A stretch of DNA of 64,000 nucleotides from Planctomycetota bacterium (GCA_029259945.1 JAJDEF010000022.1:310001-374000), one strand, 5' to 3'. Positions 52,924 to 61,920 are shown, counted from the stretch's first letter. The notes: generated from the sequence alone by a model not told the origin. Numbers and translations are program-made.

Positions 52924-53337
52924 TCAGTCGTCCACAGACAGGTAACCGGCGCTCGATTGAAAGTACTTCGTGCGTCGCGATTCGCGTTCCTTTGCGTCTG
53001 CAGCCTCATGCTGCTGACCAAGATCACCTAAACTGGCGTTGCAATAGCGGCAACCGATGGTTTCTAGGTGGAAATTGATGTACTCGGTTTCGTCTGGGTC
53101 GAGCACCTTGAGCAGGTAGCTTCCCAGTTTCTCTCGCGAAGGGCAGCTTAACCGGTTTCTGCGCCAAATCGATCCCAGCGTGTGAACCCCCGCGTCTCGC
53201 TTGCTCACGATTTCAGCGAACCGTTCTCCAAGCTTGGGGTCATCGCGAAAAGCATTCTCGATCTCAGCCATTCGTTCTTGCGGCAACGCCTCATCAAGGT
53301 AGCTTTCAAGTTCCACATTAGAAATAGCGTGAATCAT
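52924..53337 (-). CDS. Anti-sigma-factor-like protein
   Basis: 137 residues, downstream of the ECF sigma gene with an 8-nt gap. The sequence HLETIGCRYCNASL resembles the HxxxCxxC zinc motif of anti-sigma ZAS domains but is placed near residues 90-103 rather than at the N-terminus. No transmembrane helix is present, so if it is an anti-sigma factor it is cytoplasmic. The N-terminal part (VELESYLDEALPQERMAEIENAFRDDPKLGERF) is also typical of zf-HC2-like proteins. Confidence 0.65.
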   Translation of the reverse strand: MIHAISNVELESYLDEALPQERMAEIENAFRDDPKLGERFAEIVSKRDAGVHTLGSIWRRNRLSCPSREKLGSYLLKVLDPDETEYINFHLETIGCRYCNASLGDLGQQHEAADAKERESRRTKYFQSSAGYLSVDD

Positions 53338-53345
53338 CGGGACAT

Positions 53346-53984
53346 TTACTCGTGCAGTTCAGGAAAAATATCTTCGTTAAGCCGTTGGGCACGGACACAT
53401 TTTCGCAGTCGTTCGAGAAAATCAAATTTGAAATTGGCAACTTGCTGCTCGGTCAAGCCAAGTTTCTCGGCCACTTGCTTGTTCGCCACGCCTGCGACAT
53501 AGAGCAGTTCCATGCACTTAATCTTCTGCCAATCACCCGCCTGGCGCCAGCGGTCAACCTGTTGATCGATGGCCTCAGCCACCGCCTCGCCTTCAAGTCC
53601 TCGCCGCTCGCCGCTCCGAGCAATGGTACTAGCCCCACGGGCTTTTCCTGCCAGCTCCCAGTTCCCGCTAGTCCCGCCCCCCGTCGAGAGAGGGACAGCA
53701 GGTCGACGCCCCTCGCGGCGTAGATAATCGGTCAGCTTATGGGCGGCGATCGAAAACAACCAACTCTCAAGCGGGCGGCGTGTGTCGTAGTTAGGCAAGC
53801 TCGTCAAGAAACCGATAAAGGTCTCCTGTACCACATCTTCGCTGGCCGCTCGTCTACGCAGACGGCTTTCGACGAACGAGAGCAACCGCCCTTCGTATTG
53901 AGCAATGAGATTATTCCACGCCTGCGGCTCGCCCTGACGGATCGCTTCAACAAGCAGTGTGTCAGGATGAGAAGACTCGGCCAT
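53346..53984 (-). CDS. ECF-type RNA polymerase sigma factor
   Basis: 212 residues with region 2 (AWNNLIAQYEGRLLSFVESRL, EDVVQETFIGFLTSLPNYD, LESWLFSIAAHKLTDYLRR) and region 4 (KCMELLYVAGVANKQVAEKLGLTEQQVANFKFDFLERLRKCV). The linker between them is long and Gly/Arg-rich. Region 4 has NFKFDFLERL where most ECF factors have VK.RL.RA. It sits in a cluster with a kinase and FHA protein, as in the planctomycete kinase-associated ECF groups. Start ATG 53984. Confidence 0.92.
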   Translation of the reverse strand: MAESSHPDTLLVEAIRQGEPQAWNNLIAQYEGRLLSFVESRLRRRAASEDVVQETFIGFLTSLPNYDTRRPLESWLFSIAAHKLTDYLRREGRRPAVPLSTGGGTSGNWELAGKARGASTIARSGERRGLEGEAVAEAIDQQVDRWRQAGDWQKIKCMELLYVAGVANKQVAEKLGLTEQQVANFKFDFLERLRKCVRAQRLNEDIFPELHE

Positions 53985-54020
53985 ACGTACAGCGATCAGT
54001 CAGAAGTGGTAGCGACGATG

Positions 54021-54899
54021 CTAAAAGCCAAAAAACAAGACGAGCACGATTATCGCTGCCGGCACCCCGATGAGCAACCGCTTTGTGTAATAGCCTCGAC
54101 TCCAGGTATCGAATCTCAGTAAACCGTACGCGAGAGCCAATCCGCCCATCGCCAACCCTGCCATTCCGCCAACGGCCCCCAATCGCCTAAGCCGCTCGTA
54201 ACGCTGCCACGAGGCACGTAGATGATGATCGACGACTGCATCGAATTCCATCAGCACATGCACACGCCGCATGTCACCGACGGACGAAGAAACTGTCTCG
54301 GTGTACTCCTCACGGCAAATTTCGCTCATGATGTAGTCTAAATCGACGCCGAATTTGGCTGGCTGAGGGATCGCAATGGGACTTTTTGACTGCACTGCAA
54401 TGAGGCTTCGCATCCGAACTTGGACGACGTCTTGAAAACGGTCTTCTAAATCCAAAAAGCATTCTTCGACCGTGCTAAAGGGATCAGACACCACCACTTG
54501 GCGATAAACATTCCCCACACGCTTCGAGGGCCAATCGACCCAACCTGGCTTGGTCGACGCATCAGGCTGAAGAGCATCTAGTTCGATCGATTCGTGACTC
54601 TCTTCCTCATCCAATGGAATTCTCGCTCTTGTCAACTTATCCCACAATTCGGAGATAGGTTCATGGGTCGTCTTGGTTGTAGAAACGGCCTCTAAGCTCG
54701 GGGCTGCTTTGTGATGAGGACGGTGATACGACAAAAAATACATTAACAACAAAAAAATCCCACTACCCAGGATCATTGCCACCGTGCGGCCTGAAAGTTT
54801 CGTCGCGAGGAATATCATCGCAATAATAAAAATGATGCCATAGCTGAGCGAGGCAGGTTCAGCGGCAAGTATGATTTCCACAGGCAGTTCAGATAGCAT
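54021..54899 (-). CDS. Unknown membrane protein of the kinase cluster
   Basis: 292 residues. Two N-terminal transmembrane helices (about 17-33 and 38-57), a soluble middle (about 60-230) and C-terminal helices (about 240-262 and 272-290). AGGAGGTG at the very end of the kinase gene serves as its ribosome binding site, only one nucleotide separating stop and start region. No family recognised; probably a partner of the kinase. Confidence 0.75.
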   Translation of the reverse strand: MLSELPVEIILAAEPASLSYGIIFIIAMIFLATKLSGRTVAMILGSGIFLLLMYFLSYHRPHHKAAPSLEAVSTTKTTHEPISELWDKLTRARIPLDEEESHESIELDALQPDASTKPGWVDWPSKRVGNVYRQVVVSDPFSTVEECFLDLEDRFQDVVQVRMRSLIAVQSKSPIAIPQPAKFGVDLDYIMSEICREEYTETVSSSVGDMRRVHVLMEFDAVVDHHLRASWQRYERLRRLGAVGGMAGLAMGGLALAYGLLRFDTWSRGYYTKRLLIGVPAAIIVLVLFFGF

Positions 54900-54900
54900 A

Positions 54901-56847
54901 CTACACCTCCTGCTCGGCTAGTTTTCGCCGGAGGGTGGGTGATAGCCAAGAGCTTGAAAGCTGGAGGGTAAATGCAATCATTCCCGCAAGCAGCAGGCCA
55001 GCTGGTTGAGGGAACCACCAGACAAAATGCAACGCCCAGGCAACAAATCCACACCAAACCACTGCCCACAAGCTCACGCGCCGGTCGCGCGAAGACTCTA
55101 CTTGCCGCCACCAAGCCAGCACCACAAAGAGGAATGCGAAATAGGCCACACACGCCTGTACGGATATCTGCACCGCATCCGAGTGGAACCCTAACGCCAA
55201 TACGCTGCTTTCCATCGTCCTAAACACGTTGCTACTCATCGCCTCATTCGGCGGGATTCCCATGCTATTCGACCAAGGAAGATCCAACATCAACATTTCG
55301 GCAAGCCCCCAGACAACCACCCCCACGACCGAGCCCGCAATGAGTTGAATAAATCGCATTGGGGCTTGGTCTTCGATCTTCCCTTCAAATATTTTGGCAG
55401 GCACCATAAGGGCCCAAACCGAAATGGTGACCACCAACGCAACCCAAGCGTACATTTCTACCGACACCACCCCCATCGAAATCGAGCAGATAACCAGCGA
55501 CGAAACACCTGCGATCACCGCCGCCAAAAGCATCCCGCCCATCAACTCGGTCACCCGTTCGCGCAGCGGTTTGGCAGCCGTGTGTTCGACGAGTTGCTGT
55601 TGCCAATTCCGGCGTTGATGCTTGCCACTAAAGTGCTTGCGGCTTGCTTCCTCGGGTTTTGCGAACTCAGCCGCTTGCGGCTTAGCCGTCTTCGATTTTT
55701 TCGGCCCCACCAAAACAGCCCACAGCGCACGGTACACCAGATAAATAAATCCCAGCGAGGTGAGCAACGGCAGCCAAATCTCTGTGGATGCGAGCAAACC
55801 AAACACCACGACAAAAAGCAAAAATGCTTTGACCAACGGATGCCACGGGCTGTTGTTAAACCGATTGTCCAATTCTCGCCAGCCTTCTCGCAGCCCCGCC
55901 AAAATCGGCTCCTCATCGTGGTCGGGGTCTGACTCGTCTTGGCCTGAGGACGCTTCGGTGCTGCTATGCACGCCCACATTACCGTTCGCCGAAGCTAGTA
56001 TTCCAACCGCTCCAACCCCAGGCAACCGCTGTAACATTTCCCCTACGTTCTTGATCCGCGCATCAGGATCTTTGGCCATCGTGCCACGGACAATGCTCTG
56101 GTAGGGTTCCGAAAGAACGCTCAAATCGGGCTCGGCCGTGAGATGCTTCATCAGCACTTCCCCGACGCTCTCACCTTCAAACGGCACGTGACCAGTAAGC
56201 ATCTCGTAAAGAATGATTCCTAAGGCGTAAGTATCGATTTCTTTGCCGTAGCGTCCGTTGGCAATCTCTGGGGCCATGTAGTGAACCGTGCCCACGCTTT
56301 CGGTTTGCCCACTACGCCGGCTGCAAGAGATAAACTTCGAGAGACCGTAGTCGCCAATTTTGACGGTACTCTCGTCCAAAAAAATGTTCGCCGGCTTGAG
56401 GTCACGGTGAACGATGCCATGATCGTGAAGATAAGCCACGCCGGTTGCTATGCCGATAAACCACTGCGTGGCTAATTCAACCGGCATACCCTGGGGATGC
56501 CGATCGATCGCGTCATCAAGCGACTCGCCCGCGACAAATTCCATCACCACCCAACGGTCTTCGTACTCATCGGTACGAATGTCGTAGAGTGCGATGAGAT
56601 TCTGGTGTTTGAGATTGAGGCATTGAGTCACGCCGCGAAGCTCGACCTCAAGATTACGCCGAATAAGCTTGAGAGCGACCTCTTTACCCGCATCGCTGAC
56701 AGCAAAGTAAACCTCGCCAAATCCACCGCGACCAACACCCCGTTTGATCGTATACCCAGGCAACGGCCGCGAACCGCTAGCATAGGTATAGCGCACCGCC
56801 GCCTTGGGTCGCTTGTCAGGCTCAGGTTCGGCGGACGGTTTGGTCAT
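54901..56847 (-). CDS. Membrane-bound Ser/Thr protein kinase (Hanks type)
   Basis: 648 residues from ATG 56847 (a GTG at 56874 is the longer alternative). The kinase domain (about 31-285) has the Gly loop GRGGFGEV (39-46), catalytic Lys60, HRDLKPAN (147-154), DYG in place of DFG (166-168) and APE (192-194), so it is active in form. The C-terminal half contains about eight membrane segments in two groups around a soluble Lys/Arg/Gln-rich loop. There are no PASTA repeats. Clustered with FHA and ECF sigma genes. Confidence 0.93.
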   Translation of the reverse strand: MTKPSAEPEPDKRPKAAVRYTYASGSRPLPGYTIKRGVGRGGFGEVYFAVSDAGKEVALKLIRRNLEVELRGVTQCLNLKHQNLIALYDIRTDEYEDRWVVMEFVAGESLDDAIDRHPQGMPVELATQWFIGIATGVAYLHDHGIVHRDLKPANIFLDESTVKIGDYGLSKFISCSRRSGQTESVGTVHYMAPEIANGRYGKEIDTYALGIILYEMLTGHVPFEGESVGEVLMKHLTAEPDLSVLSEPYQSIVRGTMAKDPDARIKNVGEMLQRLPGVGAVGILASANGNVGVHSSTEASSGQDESDPDHDEEPILAGLREGWRELDNRFNNSPWHPLVKAFLLFVVVFGLLASTEIWLPLLTSLGFIYLVYRALWAVLVGPKKSKTAKPQAAEFAKPEEASRKHFSGKHQRRNWQQQLVEHTAAKPLRERVTELMGGMLLAAVIAGVSSLVICSISMGVVSVEMYAWVALVVTISVWALMVPAKIFEGKIEDQAPMRFIQLIAGSVVGVVVWGLAEMLMLDLPWSNSMGIPPNEAMSSNVFRTMESSVLALGFHSDAVQISVQACVAYFAFLFVVLAWWRQVESSRDRRVSLWAVVWCGFVAWALHFVWWFPQPAGLLLAGMIAFTLQLSSSWLSPTLRRKLAEQEV

Positions 56848-56948
56848 AGGTAATTCTGTTTCAAGCGTGAACACGGTATTTTTTGCCTAGTTCAATTCTA
56901 ACTGCTCGGGGTGTTCGTTGTTAGCTTCCAACTTTTCACTCTCGACCC

Positions 56949-58346
56949 TCATATTTCCTCAAAACTCAGTGCAAAGCTTTCGCCTTCAACCCGGCAGTTG
57001 CCGGCGATCACGCTTTCACAACCACAGGCTTCGCCATCGATTTCCAATTCTGCGGTCGAGCGCAGATGCAGATCATCGCCACGGCGAAATACTAGCAACT
57101 CGTCTTTCCAGCCTCGACAACCAATGTGGCTATGGAGTTGCGGGCCCACAATACAACTGTCTGCCATCAGAACGATGCCATCGACGGCAGGTTCGGTTTT
57201 GTGATGTGATTCGACCGTGAGTACAGCAGTTGCGCTGAGTGCATGAGGCCGGTCGAACTTTAAGCGAACAGAATCGCCAAGCTCGATAATCGCCCCAGGG
57301 GACAAAACCGTCGGCCCTGTGATGAGCACTCCATCAAGACTCACCCGATGAATTGGGGTGAGCACATAGGCCTCCCCATCGCGGCGGAGGGAGGCATGCC
57401 GCCGCGATAGGTCGGCCAAAAAAGGAATATCCGCGCCACCCGTCGAAGGCTGGCCCAACAGAATCTCCTCGCCGAGGCAAAGGAGATACCCGCCTACCCC
57501 GTCGATCCACGCAACCACGCGCTTTCCTGATTTTCGATCGATGGTCATCGTGTCTACATCCGCAGAGGAAGTCCAAGCGTGAGTGCTTGCCGTGGCTGGC
57601 CGGTCGCTACTACACCGCAACTTGGTAGCATCCAACCCCACGGCCTTCCAGGCCGCTCGTCGCGCGCGACGAGCGGCCTGGTGCTCAGGAGCTAATTCTA
57701 ACATAGCTTCAGCCGTTTTTTGCACACGTGTCCACGATTGCTCTGTGACCTCCTGGTGGAGCTGTGTCGATAAACTGCGTAACTTAGCGGCCTGTTCCTG
57801 AAGCAGTGCGATGCGTGAACCGAATTCAGCATGGAGCGGATCGCTCGGATCGGACACGAGCCGAGTCGCTCGCTCAAGGCACTCAACCGCCTTGGTCGTC
57901 TTGCCTTGCTGGGCGAGTTCTTTTGCTTGCGAAATAAGCTGAACGACGAGCTTCCATGCTCGGCGCTCCTGTCCACCTAGTTGTCGCTTTTCGAGTCGGG
58001 CTATCTGTTGTTTGGCCAAAGTCGTTTCTCCAAACCTGAGAAGATGTCGAACCCGATCGAGTCCACGCCGAGCCTGATCTTCTCGAAGCTGTGCTATTTG
58101 CTGATCGCTGCCGCCGAGTTGAGTTGCTTGCTGGAGGTCGTTCCAGCCAGCCGCGCTATCGCCACGCTCAAAACGTTGTTCCGCTCGCCGCATCAGATGC
58201 GACGCCACCTCTATAGAGAGTCGCTTGGCAGGCAGGAAATCACGCAATGTTTCTTCGCCCAGCAGCGCAGAAGCCTCTTCCCAGCGTCCTTGCTGGACTG
58301 CAAAGCGGGCTTCATGTATTTTGAGACGCCATGTGGGAAACATCAT
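56949..58346 (-). CDS. FHA-domain protein with TPR-like N-terminal part
   Basis: 465 residues from ATG 58346 (a second ATG follows at 58343; a GTG at 58406 is less likely). Residues 1-240 are helical, with TPR-like repeats (RFAVQQGRWEEASALLGEE, RFERGDSAAGWNDLQQATQL, AKELAQQGKTTKAVECLERA). Residues about 290-370 are an FHA domain with LGQPSTGGADIPFLADLSRRHASLRRDG, the phosphothreonine-binding Ser/Arg/His set. A second beta domain closes it. It probably binds a phosphorylated kinase partner. A perfect 34-bp DNA palindrome lies within the gene. Confidence 0.9.
   Translation of the reverse strand: MMFPTWRLKIHEARFAVQQGRWEEASALLGEETLRDFLPAKRLSIEVASHLMRRAEQRFERGDSAAGWNDLQQATQLGGSDQQIAQLREDQARRGLDRVRHLLRFGETTLAKQQIARLEKRQLGGQERRAWKLVVQLISQAKELAQQGKTTKAVECLERATRLVSDPSDPLHAEFGSRIALLQEQAAKLRSLSTQLHQEVTEQSWTRVQKTAEAMLELAPEHQAARRARRAAWKAVGLDATKLRCSSDRPATASTHAWTSSADVDTMTIDRKSGKRVVAWIDGVGGYLLCLGEEILLGQPSTGGADIPFLADLSRRHASLRRDGEAYVLTPIHRVSLDGVLITGPTVLSPGAIIELGDSVRLKFDRPHALSATAVLTVESHHKTEPAVDGIVLMADSCIVGPQLHSHIGCRGWKDELLVFRRGDDLHLRSTAELEIDGEACGCESVIAGNCRVEGESFALSFEEI
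57648..57681. repeat. Perfect 34-bp palindrome inside the FHA gene
   Basis: CCAGGCCGCTCGTCGCG is followed directly by its exact complement. It encodes the protein palindrome AARRARRAAW of the FHA protein. A no-loop palindrome of this length within a coding region is unusual and looks like an inserted palindromic element kept in frame. Confidence 0.93.
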
Positions 58347-58417
58347 CGATTTACCAACCTCGAAAGACAAACCGAAAAGCGATGGCCGTTGCGACGACCA
58401 TCGCACGTCACGCCAAC

Positions 58418-59230
58418 TTAATTGCCAGTCAAACTGGCGAATTCGAGAGCGTCCTGCTCAGTTCCCCGGCCAAGAAAATACTCGGCCACTTGCTCAGAAA
58501 TATTTTCTGGAGCCGGCGCATCGAGTTGGATCTCGTCCTGGAAGCTGGTGTCGGCATCCGCCAACTTCGCAGCGACATCAAGCTTGGCACGAATGTCGAC
58601 AATCAGTCCCTTGGCTCGCGCGAGCTGGCTGTCGTCTAGTTGCAAGTCGCTCGAGGCTTGTGCCACTTCGACCAATTTTAACTTGGCTTCAAGATTCTCG
58701 ACCTCGACAAGCAATTGCCGTTGCGAACTCATCATCGCAGCAAGCTTTTTGCGCGCCGCTTCCAGATTGCGTTGTCGTGCATCACGCATATCGCGTAAGC
58801 TGCCACGGGTGGCGTCGGTGGTCTTATAGCGAGCAAAGCGACGAGCCAAGTCTTGCTTCACCTCGTTGGCCGTGTATTGGTGACCCGCATATCGAAAAGC
58901 CGACTTGCCGGTTTGTAAATCTGCCTGGAGACGCATGATCTGAGATTTCTCTTTTTCCGATTTTGTTTCGCTGCTTCCGATTCGCTGATCGAGTTGCTCT
59001 ACCTCAACCTCTTCCTTAGCGATGACATGCATCGAACGCCGGATTTCAGGTTCCAGGTCGCGGACCATTTTTCGAGCACGGTCGATCTGGAACTCCACGG
59101 GGACACTATCCTCGACCGACTGCGAAAGCCGCTCGCAAGAGGTGGTGAGGTAACTCATGGCGTTGCTGCCTAGCAATAGGCCACCTAATGCAGAAATTCC
59201 GACAATACCTAGGATCATTTTTTTGAACAT
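58418..59230 (-). CDS. Unknown membrane-anchored coiled-coil protein of the kinase cluster
   Basis: 270 residues from ATG 59230. An N-terminal membrane helix (about 6-22, LGIVGISALGGLLLG) is followed by a long coiled coil (about 40-230, rich in Glu/Lys/Arg/Gln) and an acidic tail. A longer frame beginning at 59362 would translate through a REP-like hairpin at 59260-59279. First gene of the cluster; the FHA gene starts 71 nt later. Confidence 0.75.
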   Translation of the reverse strand: MFKKMILGIVGISALGGLLLGSNAMSYLTTSCERLSQSVEDSVPVEFQIDRARKMVRDLEPEIRRSMHVIAKEEVEVEQLDQRIGSSETKSEKEKSQIMRLQADLQTGKSAFRYAGHQYTANEVKQDLARRFARYKTTDATRGSLRDMRDARQRNLEAARKKLAAMMSSQRQLLVEVENLEAKLKLVEVAQASSDLQLDDSQLARAKGLIVDIRAKLDVAAKLADADTSFQDEIQLDAPAPENISEQVAEYFLGRGTEQDALEFASLTGN

Positions 59231-59259
59231 GGCTTTCGCCCTCCAACTCAGGACTGGTA

Positions 59260-59279
59260 GCCCGACAGGTCTGTCGGGC
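59260..59279. repeat. Short palindrome GCCCGACAG-GT-CTGTCGGGC
   Basis: 9-bp arms around GT, in the divergent region between the coiled-coil gene and the metal-binding lipoprotein, preceded by TGGTA (TGGTAGCCCGACAGG). It belongs to the palindromic repeat style of this genome. Confidence 0.85.
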
Positions 59280-59513
59280 ACGAAAAATTGACTAAATTCA
59301 CGCAAGTGCTGGCCTTCGGCAAGCAAGGCTTCTAAGAAGGATTTCGCCTGTAGACTGAGCATCTTGGCGAGAAGTTACGAAAAATCTTCCTGTTGCCGAA
59401 CTGAACCAAGGCCCCCCTGTTTACGTAGACCAAGTGGGGCGAGGTGGATTCGCCTTTACAGTTGCTGCCAAAATGTCAAAATACGGCTATGAGGAGTGCC
59501 ATATTCCCTCATC

Positions 59514-59535
59514 ACGGGCAAAATCCCCGTTTTTT
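59514..59535 (+). terminator. Small hairpin followed by T6 in a 5' leader
   Basis: ACGGG (59514-59518) pairs with CCCGT (59526-59530) around a 7-nt loop, followed by T6, 35 nt before the lipoprotein start. It could be a weak terminator of an upstream transcript or an attenuator in the leader of the lipoprotein gene. The stem is only 5 bp. Confidence 0.35.
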
Positions 59536-59569
59536 GCCTCCCGCCCTTCTACCTACCTAAGGAAATCCC

Positions 59570-60298
59570 ATGTCGCGTCTCATCTGCCCGCTCGGCCTTC
59601 TAATGGGCTTACTGACGCTTGCCAGCCTTTCAGGCTGCAGTCAGTCTGGTTCTGGCGCTGATGCCGCATTAGTGGCCAAATATCGTCCTCTGCTAACCAT
59701 GGCCGACGAGCCAGACGGGGCTCAACTAATCCCCGAAGTCCGGGCAGCACTCTTGGGCGAATCAGAGCAGCACACTGAAGAAGAACATGCCGAGCATGAG
59801 CAACACGAAGGCGAAGATCACGAGGAGCACGCCCATGACGAACACGAAGGACATGACCATGCTGGGCACGACCATGCCGGACATGAGCATGCCCATGAGG
59901 CAGTCACAAAAACAACCGAAGCGATCGAGGTCGTGCTAGTAGGAAAAATTGGTGGACTGGCAAATCCGTGGCAAGAAACCCAACCCGATTTTCCGTTCGC
60001 AACCAATCAGGCGGCCTTCTTTTTGTCAGACCCACAAGCAGTCGTCGAGAACGAAGAAAGCGGCCACTCGCATGCTCCTGGCGAGGAGTGTGCATTCTGT
60101 GAGGCCCATGCTGCCGATAACTCAGAACTATTGGCGATGGTCCGTTTTGTGGACGAAAAAGGCGGCGTCTTGCGAATGGATGTCCGTGAATTGTTCGAGG
60201 TGAGTGCCAACGATACGGTAGTCGTGCGCGGCAGTGCCCGAGTCGTGGCGGGCGGCATGATGGTCGTCGACGCCACAGGCCTGTATGTTCGCCGCTAA
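59570..60298 (+). CDS. Histidine-rich metal-binding lipoprotein
   Basis: 242 residues with a lipobox (LASLSGC) at about 17-23. Residues about 62-112 are a run of His/Glu/Asp (repeats of EH, HDEHEGHDHAGHDHAGHEHAH) that must bind metal ions, probably Zn, Cu or Ni. A C-terminal folded part follows, containing SHAPGEECAFCEAHA, a CxxC with nearby His. AAGGA is 6 nt before ATG 59570. It is followed 44 nt later by an HMA-domain protein, so the two probably share metal handling. Confidence 0.85.
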   Translation: MSRLICPLGLLMGLLTLASLSGCSQSGSGADAALVAKYRPLLTMADEPDGAQLIPEVRAALLGESEQHTEEEHAEHEQHEGEDHEEHAHDEHEGHDHAGHDHAGHEHAHEAVTKTTEAIEVVLVGKIGGLANPWQETQPDFPFATNQAAFFLSDPQAVVENEESGHSHAPGEECAFCEAHAADNSELLAMVRFVDEKGGVLRMDVRELFEVSANDTVVVRGSARVVAGGMMVVDATGLYVRR

Positions 60299-60342
60299 TC
60301 ACCGTACTCTCAACGACTTTTGCAACTTACCAAGGATTGACT

Positions 60343-60780
60343 ATGCCTAGCCGAATGAAACTCTCAACCCTACCGCTACTATTAGCCCTAGCAATGATGA
60401 CTTCGGCTGTTGAGGCCGAGGGGCCTGCGGTGGTGGTGCCTCAAACCATACAAGCCAAAGCAAAGCTAAAGATGGCGCCGACCGAAACGGTCATTTACGT
60501 CGGTGACATGCATTGTTCCCACTGTGCAAAATCAGTGGCCAGCAAGCTGTATACCGTGAAGGGGGTGACCCAAGTTCGTACCAACGTCAAAGCCGACCTG
60601 GCGATTGTGACCCCTCAGAAAAAGAAGACGCTCGATCCGCTGGCCCTGTGGGCAGCAGCCCAAGCTTCAGGCTTTCCGGCTGTGAAATTGGTCGGTCCCT
60701 CTGGTACCTACGTGGTCGATCCAGAAACCAAAAAGGCGAAGAAAGTGGCCAAATCGGTCACACCGGCACCCGGAGCTTAA
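60343..60780 (+). CDS. Exported heavy-metal-associated (HMA) domain protein
   Basis: 145 residues with a signal peptide (about 1-25, ending SAVEAEG) and one HMA domain with GDMHCSHCAKSVASKL, the MxCxxC metal-binding motif. Such domains bind Cu(I) or Zn and pass it to partners. A Lys-rich tail follows. AAGGA lies before ATG 60343. It is a free periplasmic metallochaperone candidate paired with the His-rich lipoprotein upstream. It converges on the epimerase gene. Confidence 0.87.
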   Translation: MPSRMKLSTLPLLLALAMMTSAVEAEGPAVVVPQTIQAKAKLKMAPTETVIYVGDMHCSHCAKSVASKLYTVKGVTQVRTNVKADLAIVTPQKKKTLDPLALWAAAQASGFPAVKLVGPSGTYVVDPETKKAKKVAKSVTPAPGA

Positions 60781-60794
60781 TCCGCGAGCGGCTG

Positions 60795-61775
60795 CTAAAC
60801 CGTCTGCTTTTTGAGATATTCGCTGCGGATCCAATCGTAGGTCTTTTGCATCCCATCTCGGAGCTTAATGCTAGGCGCCCAGCCGAGGTGTTGTTGGATG
60901 AGCGAGTTGTCGCTGTTGCGGCCGTTGACTCCCTTGGGAGCAGAAAGGTTGTGGGTGCGTCCCAACTTGGTTCCGGCAATCTCTTCGATCATGTCGGCCA
61001 AGCCGTTGATGGTGATCAACTCGTCTGATCCCAGATTGATGGGTTCTAGAATGTCGCTATCCATGATTTTACAGATACCGGTCACCACATCATCGACATA
61101 CATGAAGCTACGGGTTTGCCTGCCATCGCCCCAAATTTCTATTTCGCTCTCACCGGTTTCCACAGCGTTGATTACCTTACGGCAGAGGGCAGCAGGCGCT
61201 TTTTCTCGGCCACCCTCCCAGGTGCCAGACGGGCCGTAAACATTGTGGAAGCGAGCGACGCGAGTATACAGGCCGTAGTCCTCACGGAAATGACGGCACA
61301 TGCGCTCTGAGAAAAGTTTCTCCCAACCGTAACCATCTTCGGGCATGGCTGGATAGGCATCTTCTTCTTTGAGTGGGACGGCATCTTCGTCCACCTGTTT
61401 GTCGCCGTTATAAACGCACGCCGAGCTGGAGTAGAAGAACCGGCTAACTCTACAATCGACAGCTGCCTGAAGGAGGTGGGTGTTGATGAGCACCGAAAGC
61501 ATACAAAGAGCTTTGTTGTTTGAGATAAAGCCCATGCCGCCCATGTCCGCTGCGAGATTGTAGACGTCGTCGACGCCTGCACAGGCCGCTTGACATACCT
61601 GACGGTCCTTGAGGTTGGCGACCACGTTTTCGGTATCGCCAAAAACCTGATACCACTGTTCAGTTGGCTTGACGTCAACGCAACGAATTTGGTGGCCTTC
61701 GTTACGCAGAGATGCTACTAAATGCCCCCCTATAAACCCGCCTCCACCCGCAACCAGGATAGTTTTCTTGCTCAT
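60795..61775 (-). CDS. NAD-dependent epimerase, GDP-mannose 3,5-epimerase-like
   Basis: 326 residues of the extended short-chain dehydrogenase family: VAGGGGFIGGHLV (NAD-binding), YNLAADMGGMGFI, FFYSSSACVYN, YGWEKLFSE (catalytic Tyr-x3-Lys) and FHNVYGPSGTWEGGREKAPAAL. The combination AADMGGMGFI and the ACVYN/GWEKLFSE set is like plant-type GDP-mannose 3,5-epimerase. It could make GDP-L-galactose or a related sugar for surface polysaccharide. Start ATG 61775. Confidence 0.88.
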   Translation of the reverse strand: MSKKTILVAGGGGFIGGHLVASLRNEGHQIRCVDVKPTEQWYQVFGDTENVVANLKDRQVCQAACAGVDDVYNLAADMGGMGFISNNKALCMLSVLINTHLLQAAVDCRVSRFFYSSSACVYNGDKQVDEDAVPLKEEDAYPAMPEDGYGWEKLFSERMCRHFREDYGLYTRVARFHNVYGPSGTWEGGREKAPAALCRKVINAVETGESEIEIWGDGRQTRSFMYVDDVVTGICKIMDSDILEPINLGSDELITINGLADMIEEIAGTKLGRTHNLSAPKGVNGRNSDNSLIQQHLGWAPSIKLRDGMQKTYDWIRSEYLKKQTV

Positions 61776-61920
61776 TCATCTTGCCGCAGAGTGAACCCGG
61801 CCCCAGTTAGAATCAACGTAAAAATCCACTTCTCCAACACTGAAGAATAGAACGCTCCAGTGTACTCAGGCTCAAGGCTCGCAAGAACACATTTTTTAAG
61901 AACCTAAGCACAAGCTGGCT

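Noticed and set aside
59231..59362. N-terminal extension of the coiled-coil protein
   Set aside because: It runs through a palindromic repeat; ATG 59230 gives a normal membrane anchor.
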